Below are positions 37,323-45,406 of a stretch of DNA of 64,000 nt, piece after piece. The position numbers and the translations under genes were made by a program. Source of the stretch: an uncultured Verrucomicrobiales bacterium (GTDB taxonomy: Bacteria; Verrucomicrobiota; Verrucomicrobiia; Verrucomicrobiales; Akkermansiaceae). The stretch covers positions 1 through 64,000 of the forward strand of contig CAJQKQ010000027.1 in assembly GCA_905478925.1 (NCBI GenBank), written 5' to 3'. A model generated the notes under the pieces. It ran no database searches. It saw only the letters and a program-made list of their open reading frames with translations, and was not told where the DNA came from. How positions within the stretch are numbered: the first letter of the stretch is position 1; every line of letters begins with the position of its first letter.

Positions 37323-38438
37323 GGCGTCCGACTGTTTCACGAAATCGTCTCCGTCCCATTCGGCGTCGCTTTTCACCATATTCGCCCGTTCCTTGGCCGC
37401 GGCTTGCTCGGCCTTTCGCTCCGTCTGCATGCGCACGAGCTCCGAGTGGGTGGTAAAATACGGCAAGCTCGCGCCCTTGAAATCTTCGATGGTATCGAAT
37501 CCTTTGCCCTCCATGAATTCGAGAAGCTCTTCGCAAAGGTTCGACACCATTCCGTAGCCGAACTTCATCACACCGGTGCAGACCTGAACGGTATCGCTGC
37601 CGAGCAGGATGAACTGTGCTGCATCGGCTCCTGTCTCCACCCCGCCTATCCCGGAAAGGCTGCGGCCGGGGAAATCCTTTTTGATGAGCTGGGCGATCTC
37701 CATCACCATCCGGAGGGCGATCGGCTTCACCGCTTTGGAGGAATATCCACCTGGCGTCGTGTAACCCTCGACGGTCGGCTCCGGGCGCAGCGTCTCAAGG
37801 TTCACACCCATCACGCTGCGGATCGTATTGATTGCGGAAACTCCATGGCATCCGGCACGCAGTGCGGCTGCAGTTGGCTCTTCGATATGAGTGACGTTGG
37901 GGGTCATCTTCGCCCAGACGGGGAGTTTGGAAACACCCATCACCCAGCCGCAGACCTCTTCGAGGATTACGGGATCCTGCCCCATCGCCGCTCCCATTTT
38001 CCGCTCGGGTAGACCGTGGGGGCAGGAGAAATTCAGCTCGAATCCATCAACACCTACGTCCTGACAGCGCTCGATCAACTCACACCACGCGTCCTGGTTG
38101 TATTCCTCCATCACCGAAGCGATGAGCACCCCGTCGGGGCACTCGTCCTTGGCCGCCTTGAACTCATCAAGCCAGATCTCGAACTTCCGATCACTGATCA
38201 ACTCGATATTCTCCCAACCAATGACTTCCTTGCCGTCGTTCGCTTTCAGCTTCGCATACCGCGGGCTGACATTCACCACCTTGGAGCTATCGAGGCTCAC
38301 CGTTTTTGCGATCACCCCACCCCAACCTTCCCTGAAGGCGCGCTTGATAACTTTAACGTTCGTCCCCGGTGGGCCGGAACCAATCACGAAAGGGTTGGAG
38401 AATTTCAATCCATCAACTGTGGTGGCGAGTGTACTCAT
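37311..38438 (-). CDS. preA: PreA-like dihydropyrimidine dehydrogenase subunit
   Basis: A 375-residue FMN-dependent TIM-barrel enzyme, first step of reductive uracil/thymine degradation. It has GSGPPGTNVKVIKRAFREGW, the active cysteine (139) in NFSCPHGLPERKMGAAMGQD, AINTIRSVMGVNLETLRPEP, GGYSSKAVKPIALRMVMEIA and GVETGADAAQFILLGSDTVQ. Escherichia coli PreA has about 410 residues with a C-terminal two-cluster 4Fe-4S domain; here the tail (from about 345) is charged with no CxxCxxC motif. PreT, which feeds electrons, is not in the window. Some PVC PreA proteins may use another donor. Start ATG at 38436-38438 is clear. Confidence 0.92.
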   Translation of the reverse strand: MSTLATTVDGLKFSNPFVIGSGPPGTNVKVIKRAFREGWGGVIAKTVSLDSSKVVNVSPRYAKLKANDGKEVIGWENIELISDRKFEIWLDEFKAAKDECPDGVLIASVMEEYNQDAWCELIERCQDVGVDGFELNFSCPHGLPERKMGAAMGQDPVILEEVCGWVMGVSKLPVWAKMTPNVTHIEEPTAAALRAGCHGVSAINTIRSVMGVNLETLRPEPTVEGYTTPGGYSSKAVKPIALRMVMEIAQLIKKDFPGRSLSGIGGVETGADAAQFILLGSDTVQVCTGVMKFGYGMVSNLCEELLEFMEGKGFDTIEDFKGASLPYFTTHSELVRMQTERKAEQAAAKERANMVKSDAEWDGDDFVKQSDALSR

Positions 38439-38564
38439 AATTTATCCGAAAAAATACGTGCGAAAGCTATTTCTAGCTCAAAATATGCCGAAAGCGAAGT
38501 ACAGTTTCCTCACCTTTCCACCCTTGCGAACAAACTTTCCACGGGAATAATCCCGCCTGCACCA

Positions 38565-39725
38565 ATGATCTTCCGCATCCTATTCCTCGCCCTGTTCGCC
38601 CTCCCAGCTAGCTCCATCGCCCATCAGGTCGATACCGTGGAGCTTGAATTTCTCCAAACGGACGGAAAATGGAAACTCGAGGGCTTACTGGACGTCGCCT
38701 ACATGCTTCCGGAATCCCGTGGTGTGGAGGCTGCGCCGCCGCTTTTTCGCAAGGACGTGATGGGCGCCCCGGTAGCCGTGCACCGGCGCATCGCCGTGCA
38801 GGCAGAGGCGACAATGCGCAAACTCCTCACGCTGGAATACAACGGCAAAAAGATCCCATGGGAGATCCGTTTCCCGAATTTCGAGAAAGAACCGCTCATA
38901 CTGCCACCCGAAGAAGGCGGCTGGGCGCTGATGAAGGTGGAGATCACCACCGATGCCCGGCCCGGCCCGGGAGAGCTCAGCGCCTCATGGCACGACGACC
39001 AGGAATCCGTACTCATTGTTATCATCGAGGAGGGAGAAGAGATTGGGCTGTTTCCCATCGCCTCAGGCATGTCGGATATCTTGCTTAACGTCGAAGCGGG
39101 GGAAGACAACCGAGCACCATCAACGCCAACCCGCACCAGACAGGCGGTGAACTGGATCAGTTTTGGCTTTGGTCATGTGATTGCTCATGACTTTTTCCGG
39201 TCAATATTCAAATTTCAAGTGCCGGAAGGACTTGATCACTTGCTTTTTATCCTCGGCCTATTTCTCCTCGTTCCTCGTTGGAAACCGCTGGCGGGACAAT
39301 CACTGCTCTTTACCCTCGCACACTCAATCACCCTCACACTGGCCATTTTTGGCGTCATTTCGCTGCCGTCGAATCTCGTGGAAATTCTCATCGCCACCAG
39401 CATCGCGTGGATTGGCATTGAGAACCTGATTGTAAAAAAACTCAACCCCTCCCGACTCTTCCTTATCTTCGGCTTTGGCCTCCTCCACGGACTAGGTTTC
39501 GCCGGGCAACTCAGCGAAAAAATCGGAGATCTCAGCGGAAAACAGCTCGCCCTGCCACTCGTGGGATTCAACGTCGGCGTCGAACTCGCCCAGATCAGCG
39601 TTCTCGCCATCGCATTCCTCGTCCTCTGGCCCCTGCGGAAATGGACGAAGAAAGTCCAGGTATACGGCTCGGCTTTCATCGCCCTCGCCGGGTTGTTCTG
39701 GATGGTTGAGCGAATTTTCACCTGA
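38565..39725 (+). CDS. HupE/UreJ_2-family membrane protein, second paralogue
   Basis: A 386-residue exported membrane protein. The ATG at 38565 opens a signal peptide (MIFRILFLALFALPASSIAH); the frame back to 38016 is antisense to preA. A periplasmic domain of about 200 residues is followed by about six membrane helices with the family phrases VPEGLDHLLFILGLFLLVPR, FTLAHSITLTLAIFG, FGLLHGLGFAG and FNVGVELAQISVLAIAF. It is larger than the paralogue at 28809 and lacks the PpiC partner. A metal-transport or metal-centre assembly role is inferred from the family. It is transcribed divergently from preA. Confidence 0.85.
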   Translation: MIFRILFLALFALPASSIAHQVDTVELEFLQTDGKWKLEGLLDVAYMLPESRGVEAAPPLFRKDVMGAPVAVHRRIAVQAEATMRKLLTLEYNGKKIPWEIRFPNFEKEPLILPPEEGGWALMKVEITTDARPGPGELSASWHDDQESVLIVIIEEGEEIGLFPIASGMSDILLNVEAGEDNRAPSTPTRTRQAVNWISFGFGHVIAHDFFRSIFKFQVPEGLDHLLFILGLFLLVPRWKPLAGQSLLFTLAHSITLTLAIFGVISLPSNLVEILIATSIAWIGIENLIVKKLNPSRLFLIFGFGLLHGLGFAGQLSEKIGDLSGKQLALPLVGFNVGVELAQISVLAIAFLVLWPLRKWTKKVQVYGSAFIALAGLFWMVERIFT

Positions 39726-39812
39726 TGGACGATCCAATCCGCGCCTGTATGCGTCACATCCGCATTGCGGAACACGGCATTCTAGTCCGGGGATAAATTC
39801 GGAGATCCGGGT

Positions 39813-39843
39813 TTGACAGGGGGGGGGGAAATCGTCTTACTTT
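39813..39843 (+). promoter_or_regulatory. Putative promoter with ten-G spacer
   Basis: TTGACA (39813-39818) is followed directly by a run of ten Gs (39819-39828) and then AAATCGTCT, with TACTTT (39838-39843) as a possible -10 box 19 bp downstream. The run length would set the spacing, so slippage could switch the promoter. The -10 assignment is uncertain. Confidence 0.45.
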
Positions 39844-39869
39844 TTTAGCTAGCAAAAAAACCAAAGCGC

Positions 39870-40532
39870 ATGAGCGAAAACGAAAACAAAACCCCCTCGA
39901 AGCAGACCTCCAGCGTGCCGCTGAAAAAGGAGACCGTCCGCGTGACACTCAAGGCTGCAGATGCGCCGCCAGCTGTCCCTTCGGCATCCCTTCCTAAAAG
40001 CCCCGCGCCTACGGTCGAGCCGCCGACACCACCGGTCGCGTCTCCTGCCGCCACGAGGCCCCCAACCGCGACAGTTCCGCCGTCTGGAGCACCCACCGCC
40101 CCGAAAGCACCGGTTCCCGCACCGACCATACCTCTCCGCACAGCAAGCCCGCCCACCCCAGGAGCACCGACGATCAAGCTAGCAACAAGCAACGCCGCTA
40201 TGGGTGCCCCCACGATTGCGCTCAAGACCGCAAACGCCCCATTACCGGGCGGCGGCGCACCAACGATTTCCCTTCCCAAGGCCACCGTCGCGCTCAATCC
40301 GCCGACCAAACCCCTCAGCCCAACGGCTGCAGCAGCCACGCAGAAACCCACCCTCTCCACTATGGAAGAGCCTGAGGACGAAACTGGCGCAGGTACATTC
40401 TCGAAGTTCCTGGCCGGTGTCGGTCTCGTAGCCGCCATTGTTGTGCTCAGCCTCCAACTCAAGATCTCCAATATCTGGATCAGCGCGGAAGACAACGACC
40501 GCACTGGCGACTGGTCGCTTCTTCTCGAATAA
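39870..40532 (+). CDS. Pro/Ala/Thr-rich protein with a C-terminal membrane segment
   Basis: A 220-residue protein. Residues about 30-170 are a low-complexity Pro/Ala/Thr linker with repeats such as APTIPLRTA, APTIKLATS, APTIALKTA and APTISLPKA. Then comes EEPEDETGAGT and a single hydrophobic segment (FLAGVGLVAAIVVLSLQL, about 181-198). The end is ISNIWISAEDNDRTGDWSLL. The N-terminus is charged (MSENENKTPSKQ), so the linker probably faces the cytoplasm with the end outside, or the reverse. There is no signal peptide. A 26-residue peptide gene follows directly. No function is known to me; a stiff spacer that anchors something in the membrane is possible. Confidence 0.75.
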   Translation: MSENENKTPSKQTSSVPLKKETVRVTLKAADAPPAVPSASLPKSPAPTVEPPTPPVASPAATRPPTATVPPSGAPTAPKAPVPAPTIPLRTASPPTPGAPTIKLATSNAAMGAPTIALKTANAPLPGGGAPTISLPKATVALNPPTKPLSPTAAAATQKPTLSTMEEPEDETGAGTFSKFLAGVGLVAAIVVLSLQLKISNIWISAEDNDRTGDWSLLLE

Positions 40533-40556
40533 TCATCTCCAACCCATTTTATCACC

Positions 40557-40637
40557 ATGATCTTAGGAATCATCAACACACTCATCGGAGCAGCCGTCCT
40601 TTACCTCGCCTATTTGGGAGCGAACCTGCCGCAATAA
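40557..40637 (+). CDS. 26-residue membrane micro-protein
   Basis: The frame encodes 26 residues (MILGIINTLIGAAVLYLAYL, then GANLPQ), one hydrophobic helix with a polar end. It starts 24 bp after the Pro/Ala-rich gene, and a strong terminator follows at 40655-40703, so it lies in that transcript. Small single-helix proteins often assist membrane partners. The composition and place support translation, but nothing proves it. Confidence 0.5.
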   Translation: MILGIINTLIGAAVLYLAYLGANLPQ

Positions 40638-40654
40638 TTATCCCCGAAAGCTTT

Positions 40655-40703
40655 CCTCCGCCACCAGCTCCGGCTCTCCGGAAATTGGGGCGGAGGTTTT
40701 TTT
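40655..40703 (+). terminator. Terminator of the Pro/Ala-rich gene and micro-protein
   Basis: CCTCCGCC (40655-40662) pairs with GGCGGAGG (40689-40696), followed by T7 (40697-40703). The loop is long at 26 nt. Confidence 0.8.
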
Positions 40704-40749
40704 GCGTCAAGCCCTTGACGGATGATGGGTCGGGTTACAGATTTCACGC

Positions 40750-41070
40750 ATGGCAACTAACATGACAGAAACCAATTTCACATCTGAAGTCATCGACTCC
40801 GAACAACCCGTCCTTGTCGATTTCTGGGCGGAATGGTGCGGTCCCTGTAAAATGATCGGACCCATCCTCGACCAGCTCTCAGGTGAGTTGGAAGGTCAGG
40901 CAAAAATCGTAAAGGTCAACGTCGACGAAGCACGCGAACTGGCGGTCAAATACAACGTCAAGTCCATCCCGCTCCTGCTCTTCTTCAAGAACGGTGAAGT
41001 CAAGGATCAGATCGTCGGTGCCAATATCACCAAGGATCAGTTGAAGGCGAAACTACTCGCCCTCGCCTGA
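40750..41070 (+). CDS. trxA: Thioredoxin
   Basis: A 106-residue cytosolic disulfide reductant. The redox site is FWAEWCGPCKMIGPI (Cys30 and Cys33), followed by KVNVDEARELAVKYNVKSIP with the cis-proline before the substrate loop, then LLLFFKNGEVKDQIVGA. The residue after cis-Pro is Leu where Thr is common (SIPLLLF). Length is standard and all fold elements are present. The start ATG 40750 is the first in frame. It has its own terminator (41089-41122) and is probably monocistronic. Reduced by thioredoxin reductase, not in this window. Confidence 0.97.
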   Translation: MATNMTETNFTSEVIDSEQPVLVDFWAEWCGPCKMIGPILDQLSGELEGQAKIVKVNVDEARELAVKYNVKSIPLLLFFKNGEVKDQIVGANITKDQLKAKLLALA

Positions 41071-41088
41071 ACCGTTATTTAACATTTC

Positions 41089-41122
41089 AAGGCTCCGTCG
41101 TTTCACCGGCGGAGCCTTTTTT
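41089..41122 (+). terminator. Terminator of trxA
   Basis: AAGGCTCCG (41089-41097) pairs with CGGAGCCTT (41110-41118), with a T-run to 41122. Confidence 0.9.
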
Positions 41123-41138
41123 CTGACACCACCTCCCA

Positions 41139-41705
41139 TTGGTCATCGCATTCCACAAGCCCTACGGCGTCCTATGCCAATTCACCCCGGATCAGCCGGG
41201 ACAAAGAACGCTCGCAGAATTCGGGTTCCCGAAGGGGGTGTATCCCTTGGGACGGCTGGATATGGATTCCGAGGGCCTGCTGCTACTCTCGGATGTACCC
41301 GGGCTGAATGGGAAGTTGCTCGACCCATCCAACGCCCATCCAAGGACATACCATGTCCAGGTTGAGGGCATCCCGCATCAGCGCGCCCTTGCCGTGCTAT
41401 GCGGAGGCACGATCATCATCCGGGGACACCGCTGCCTTCCCTGCGCGGCATCCATACTTGAGCCGAGACCTGAAATACCACCAAGAGATCCACCGGTAAG
41501 GTTTCGCAAGGAAATTCCTGACACATGGATCAGCATAACGCTCATTGAAGGAAAAAACCGCCAGGTTCGGAGAATGACCGCCGCTGTAGGTCATCCCACC
41601 TTGCGACTGATGCGAGCTTCGATAGGGAGCGTTTCAGAACCGTCCCTCCTGGCCGGGCAATGGAGAGCCGTCAGTGAGGCTGACTTTGGGAAAATCAGGC
41701 AGTAG
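41139..41705 (+). CDS. rluE: RluE/RsuA-type pseudouridine synthase
   Basis: A 188-residue enzyme that isomerises a uridine in rRNA. It has VIAFHKPYGVLCQFTPD, the catalytic aspartate in YPLGRLDMDSEGLLLLSD, and the ISITLIEGKNRQVRRMTAAV motif with the GKNRQVRRM helix. The absence of an S4 domain and the length suit RluE (23S rRNA U2457), which lacks the S4 domain of RsuA. Starts at TTG 41139, just where homology begins; no ATG is in frame upstream. It lies close behind the trxA terminator. Target site is inferred from family and not shown. Confidence 0.87.
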   Translation: MVIAFHKPYGVLCQFTPDQPGQRTLAEFGFPKGVYPLGRLDMDSEGLLLLSDVPGLNGKLLDPSNAHPRTYHVQVEGIPHQRALAVLCGGTIIIRGHRCLPCAASILEPRPEIPPRDPPVRFRKEIPDTWISITLIEGKNRQVRRMTAAVGHPTLRLMRASIGSVSEPSLLAGQWRAVSEADFGKIRQ

Positions 41706-41718
41706 CTGGCCTGCGAGT

Positions 41719-42402
41719 TCAGTCGCGTTTAGACTTGAGCCGTTTCAGCCATTCCCTGAAGTGCTCTTCCTTCGCCTGCTTGTCGAGCATCTGTAAATCC
41801 CCGCGCGCATTCTGCAACTCAGCCACGGGGCGTTTGCCGAGCTTGACGGTGATATCGATCGCCTCACCGGCATCGCGTCGTATTGTGAGAACCACCTCCA
41901 CCCGAGGCTTCTTGCCTGCAATCGCCTCCATGAAGGCATTCATAGCACCTCTCCCCTCCCATGCCTGTCCATCCAGAGCGATGATCAGGTCACCCACCCT
42001 AAGACCGGAGGAATCAGCCGGGCTGTCCCTCAATACTCGGCTTATCCTGATACCTGCAGCCGGTTTGCCATCCGGACCCGCCTTCAGGATTTCCTCGCCC
42101 ATCGTGATGCCAACGTAACCCTGTCCATCGGATAGATAATCTTCGTCGCTAAGTTTCTTTAGGATCTCATGTGAGCGCATCCGAATCTCGGGATCCTCAT
42201 CACCTGAGAGTTCCAACAAGGCACCTGCGCTGGAATCCAGGTTCTTCCTCGCCCATTCCAACAAATCATCCTGCGACTTCTCACGAACCGAAAAACCCTC
42301 GGCGGCGAGACCCTCAACCATCGCTTTGGGGATCACCTGCCCCCCGGCCAACGAAAAAGCCATGAGACCCAAGGCGGCAAACTGCAATACCTTGGGATTC
42401 AT
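41719..42402 (-). CDS. Secreted PDZ-domain protein
   Basis: A 227-residue exported protein. A signal peptide (VLQFAALGLMAFSLAGGQV) is followed by a helical part (about 25-90, with ALLELSGDEDPEIRMRSHEI, HEAT-like) and one PDZ domain (about 95-190): YVGITMGEEIL, RVLRDSPADSSGLRVGDLII and LDGQAW. It lacks a protease domain. PDZ-only proteins of this layout bind C-termini and are common in Planctomycetota and Verrucomicrobiota. It lies 50 bp downstream of the polysaccharide export gene on the same strand and may be the last gene of that operon. The end is very basic (WLKRLKSKRD). Confidence 0.85.
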   Translation of the reverse strand: MNPKVLQFAALGLMAFSLAGGQVIPKAMVEGLAAEGFSVREKSQDDLLEWARKNLDSSAGALLELSGDEDPEIRMRSHEILKKLSDEDYLSDGQGYVGITMGEEILKAGPDGKPAAGIRISRVLRDSPADSSGLRVGDLIIALDGQAWEGRGAMNAFMEAIAGKKPRVEVVLTIRRDAGEAIDITVKLGKRPVAELQNARGDLQMLDKQAKEEHFREWLKRLKSKRD

Positions 42403-42452
42403 GGCTCGGATGGGAAATCGCCGGCTAACGGAGACTCCCTAGATCTTTGGAA

Positions 42453-43028
42453 TTATTGTCCCAGCCAGTTCTTCTGGGGAACCTCAAGCGTGTCATTCGG
42501 TTGAAGCGGAACGCGCATGAACTGAGGATTGGAGAGATCGAAAGTCTGTGTCTTTCCATTGCGGTAGAGCTTAACCCGCTTCAAGCTACCGAATTCCGTA
42601 GCGCCCCCGGCAGCTTGCACTGCCTGGTAAATGGTGAGGTTTTTCTGGAAGACGACAGGGCCGGTTCGGCGAACCTGCCCACCTACGTGAATCATCTCCT
42701 GATCAACACTTCCACTTATAGCCGTCGAAATTACCTGAATCGTTGGACTGTTGTAAATCTGAGCGCTCTTGTACGCGTTCTGGATGGCAGATGCCAGTGA
42801 TTCCGGACTCCTACCCGAGGCGCGCAACTTTCCGATGAATGGAAGGTTCACTGTTCCCGACTCTGAGACTGGATAGATTGCATCAATCTTTCCTTTCTCT
42901 TCAGCAGGGACGCCCATGATCGTAATTTGGACGGATTTCCCCGCTTCAATCTCTGACAGAGCAGGAGCTACAAGCGCAAGAAGCACTAGCATGCTGGTGA
43001 ATAAACTTCTGATAATCGTGGATTTCAT
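42453..43028 (-). CDS. Polysaccharide export protein (Wza-like, short)
   Basis: A 191-residue exported protein with signal peptide (SLFTSMLVLLALVAPALS). The Poly_export domain is at about 30-115 (YPVSESGTVNLPFIGKLRAS, GRSPESLASAIQNAYKSAQI) and one SLBB-like domain at about 120-185 (HVGGQVRRTGPVVFQKNLTI, AVQAAGGATEFGSLKRVKLY). It lacks the lipoprotein cysteine and the outer-membrane helix of Wza. It would form a periplasmic channel with the kinase and the barrel protein of the same island. The start overlaps the stop of a small frame at 43025-43270 (ATGA). Confidence 0.88.
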   Translation of the reverse strand: MKSTIIRSLFTSMLVLLALVAPALSEIEAGKSVQITIMGVPAEEKGKIDAIYPVSESGTVNLPFIGKLRASGRSPESLASAIQNAYKSAQIYNSPTIQVISTAISGSVDQEMIHVGGQVRRTGPVVFQKNLTIYQAVQAAGGATEFGSLKRVKLYRNGKTQTFDLSNPQFMRVPLQPNDTLEVPQKNWLGQ

Positions 43029-43270
43029 TTCGTTGGCTGGTTTGGTTGAGTGGGAATGACGATTAAATCACGGGTTCCCCAATCTTCATACACAGGATAA
43101 TCGGCATACGGATCAATACAAGTCGGTTTCCTTCGACGTCGAATCGGCAGTCGCTGTCTGCTGTGCTCCGGCTGCCGTTGTTCCAACTGGCGGGCCGATC
43201 TGCGATTCCGCTGGGGCGTAGTAGGTGTAGTAGCTCGTGTAATACTGATACTGGCTGTCACTGCGGACAT
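43025..43270 (-). CDS. Possible small ORF coupled to the export gene
   Basis: An 81-codon frame that begins inside the kinase gene in another frame and runs past its stop. The last 31 codons, CIDPYADYPVYEDWGTRDLI plus VIPTQPNQPTK, lie beyond the kinase gene and look protein-like. Its TGA stop overlaps the export-gene ATG (ATGA). The coupling is suggestive. The overlapping first part is shadow-like and basic, so it may begin further in at a rare start. It may also be a shadow. Confidence 0.3.
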   Translation of the reverse strand: MSAVTASISITRATTPTTPQRNRRSARQLEQRQPEHSRQRLPIRRRRKPTCIDPYADYPVYEDWGTRDLIVIPTQPNQPTK

Positions 43271-45272
43271 CGACGTTGTTCAGAACTACCCCGATCACGT
43301 GGCCACCCACGTTTTCAACGGCCTGTTTCACACGGAGAAGCATGTTCCGGGGAAGTTTCCGGTGCTGGACAACGATCATCGTTAGGTCGACTTCGCTGGC
43401 CAACACGGACGCATCGCTAACGCCGAGGATCGGGGGGCTGTCGACCAGAACCAAGTCGAAACGTTGCTTCACGTCTTGGATCAGCTCGGACATGCGCCGC
43501 GAGTTCAGGATGCCTGCCGCATCGGCAGGGAGGATGCCCGAAGGCATGAAGTAGAGATTATCAACAGGGGTCTGCAGGATCACATCCTCAAGCATCAGTT
43601 CAGTGGTGAGGAAATTGGTCAGGCCAACCGAATTGTTGATATCGAAGAAGGTATGAAGGCGCGGACGGCGCAAGTCAGCATCGATCATCAGGGTGGTGTA
43701 ACCTCCCTGCGCACAGATGTAAGCAAGGTTGACCAAGGTCGTGGACTTGCCTTCGCCGGCACCACCAGAAACCACGGTAATTGTATTGTCCTCAGGGTTT
43801 TTCCGATTGAATTCGATGTTTGTTCTGAGAATCCGGTATGCCTCTGCGTCGGGGCTCATGCCGTTTTGCTTGTGCAGGACGCCAACATCCTTAGGAATAA
43901 CAGCGAGAACGGGGACCTGGAGATACATTTCCACATCCTCCAGGCTCTTCACGGACGTGTCCAAGTATTCGAGGAAGAAGGCGATGCCAACACCGAAGAC
44001 CAAGCCGACCACGGCACCCAAAACAAGGTTCAGTGTTACGTTCGGGCTCACCGGGGAATCAGAAATCACCGGATCATCGTGAACCACAATGGTTTCATTG
44101 GGCAGTCCTTCGGAAATCTCCTCGGTGATGAGTTTGAGTTTCATCTGCTCAAGGAGAGCTAGGTCGGTTTCAAAATCGCGTTTTGCGTCGACATAGTCCT
44201 GGGTGTCGATGTTTCTCTCCAAGGCGTCCTTCTTGGATTCCGTTTTCTTAATTTCGACTTTCGCAAGGCGCTCCTTGGCCATCTCAAGCTGCCCCTGCAA
44301 ACGTGTCCGGAGATTGACGACCCCTTCCTCGAGATCCTTTTTCATTCCCTCGACGATGCGGTTCTGAGAAATGATGGTGGGGTGACGATTCCCGAGTCCA
44401 CTCGCCTTGAGCCCGTTGATCTGGCGTTTCAATTCCAAATACTGGGGATAGAGCGATTTGATGATGTTATCAGGAAGATCAAGACCGGAAGCGTAAATCA
44501 GGAGTTGCTGACTGTCGTATTTCAGAAGGCTCTGAATCTGCGATTCGAGCTGCATTTTCTCGCCTTCAAGCTGGTTGTACATCTCCAGCACATAGTTCGC
44601 CTCCTGATCCTCATCCAGTCCACTCTGGCCACCAAAGGAAATATCCCCACGATAAATGATGTCTTTGGTACGGCTGATGGTGGTGAGGATTTTCCGGCGC
44701 TCCTCAACCTTGTCCTCCTGCCCCCGAACCGCCTTCTTGAGTTCGTTGATACCTATCTCAACACTTCTCCCCTCAAGTTCCGTTCGGTAGGCCTTGTATG
44801 CGCGAGCCACCTCAGCAGTGATGTCCCTGGCGTCCTCTTTGTTCGTATGGCGAACCCGGATCGAAATCAGGTCGGTTCCACGAATGTTCTGGGTGTTGAC
44901 TATACCCTTGAGGATGCGGAGTACCATTTCGCGATCAATGCCCCATTTATTCACTAGGTTGAGGCCGTCGATGACCCTTGCAAGGGATTTGCGACTCTTG
45001 ATCTTTTCAAACTCAGTTCCGAAAAACTGGGCCGTCATCGTTGGGCCCGAAGATCTCATCACTCCTCCGAGAGGATCAATCGTCCTTTCGCGGGGCTTCA
45101 CCTCAATGGTAGCATAGCTCTCGTACTTCTTCGGCATCACGTAGGTGATGACCGAGGCGGTCATGAAAACGAGCAGAAGCGTCAGAAGAATGACCCCGTA
45201 GCGGTTCTTAATGACCTGCCAATAGTCTACCGCGTGAAGCGAGGCTTCGTTCTGTTCCTGGGAAGGGTTCAT
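43113..45272 (-). CDS. Polysaccharide biosynthesis tyrosine autokinase (Wzc/BY-kinase)
   Basis: A 719-residue inner-membrane protein that controls export and chain length of an exopolysaccharide. Layout: cytosolic start, first membrane segment at about 29-50 (YGVILLTLLLVFMTASVITY), periplasmic Wzz-like coiled coil, second membrane segment at about 415-440 (LVLGAVVGLVFGVGIAFFLE), and a cytosolic kinase domain. The kinase has Walker A GGAGEGKSTTLVNLA (about 504), Walker A' MIDADLRRPRLH (about 527) and Walker B LVLVDSPPILG (about 609). The tail holds a tyrosine cluster, SQYQYYTSYYTYYAP (about 676-690), the autophosphorylation site. A terminator lies upstream, so it likely has its own promoter. 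Confidence 0.95.
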   Translation of the reverse strand: MNPSQEQNEASLHAVDYWQVIKNRYGVILLTLLLVFMTASVITYVMPKKYESYATIEVKPRERTIDPLGGVMRSSGPTMTAQFFGTEFEKIKSRKSLARVIDGLNLVNKWGIDREMVLRILKGIVNTQNIRGTDLISIRVRHTNKEDARDITAEVARAYKAYRTELEGRSVEIGINELKKAVRGQEDKVEERRKILTTISRTKDIIYRGDISFGGQSGLDEDQEANYVLEMYNQLEGEKMQLESQIQSLLKYDSQQLLIYASGLDLPDNIIKSLYPQYLELKRQINGLKASGLGNRHPTIISQNRIVEGMKKDLEEGVVNLRTRLQGQLEMAKERLAKVEIKKTESKKDALERNIDTQDYVDAKRDFETDLALLEQMKLKLITEEISEGLPNETIVVHDDPVISDSPVSPNVTLNLVLGAVVGLVFGVGIAFFLEYLDTSVKSLEDVEMYLQVPVLAVIPKDVGVLHKQNGMSPDAEAYRILRTNIEFNRKNPEDNTITVVSGGAGEGKSTTLVNLAYICAQGGYTTLMIDADLRRPRLHTFFDINNSVGLTNFLTTELMLEDVILQTPVDNLYFMPSGILPADAAGILNSRRMSELIQDVKQRFDLVLVDSPPILGVSDASVLASEVDLTMIVVQHRKLPRNMLLRVKQAVENVGGHVIGVVLNNVDVRSDSQYQYYTSYYTYYAPAESQIGPPVGTTAAGAQQTATADSTSKETDLY

Positions 45273-45311
45273 GATGTTGGAATCTTGTTACTGAGAGTTG
45301 AAGCTAATCGA

Positions 45312-45347
45312 AGAAAAAGCTCCCGCAATGCCGAACACTGCGGGAGC
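45312..45347 (-). terminator. Terminator after the outer-membrane barrel gene
   Basis: GCTCCCGCA (45319-45327) pairs with TGCGGGAGC (45339-45347). On the minus strand TTTTTC follows. Confidence 0.82.
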
Positions 45348-45406
45348 CGTATATTTTAAGGGCAACTCATCTCGGCTTGAAATGAGCCGGGAAAGTCACA
45401 AGAAGA

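Noticed and set aside
39181..39725. Urease or hydrogenase accessory role for the HupE proteins
   Set aside because: No urease or hydrogenase genes are in the window, so only the general family role can be stated.
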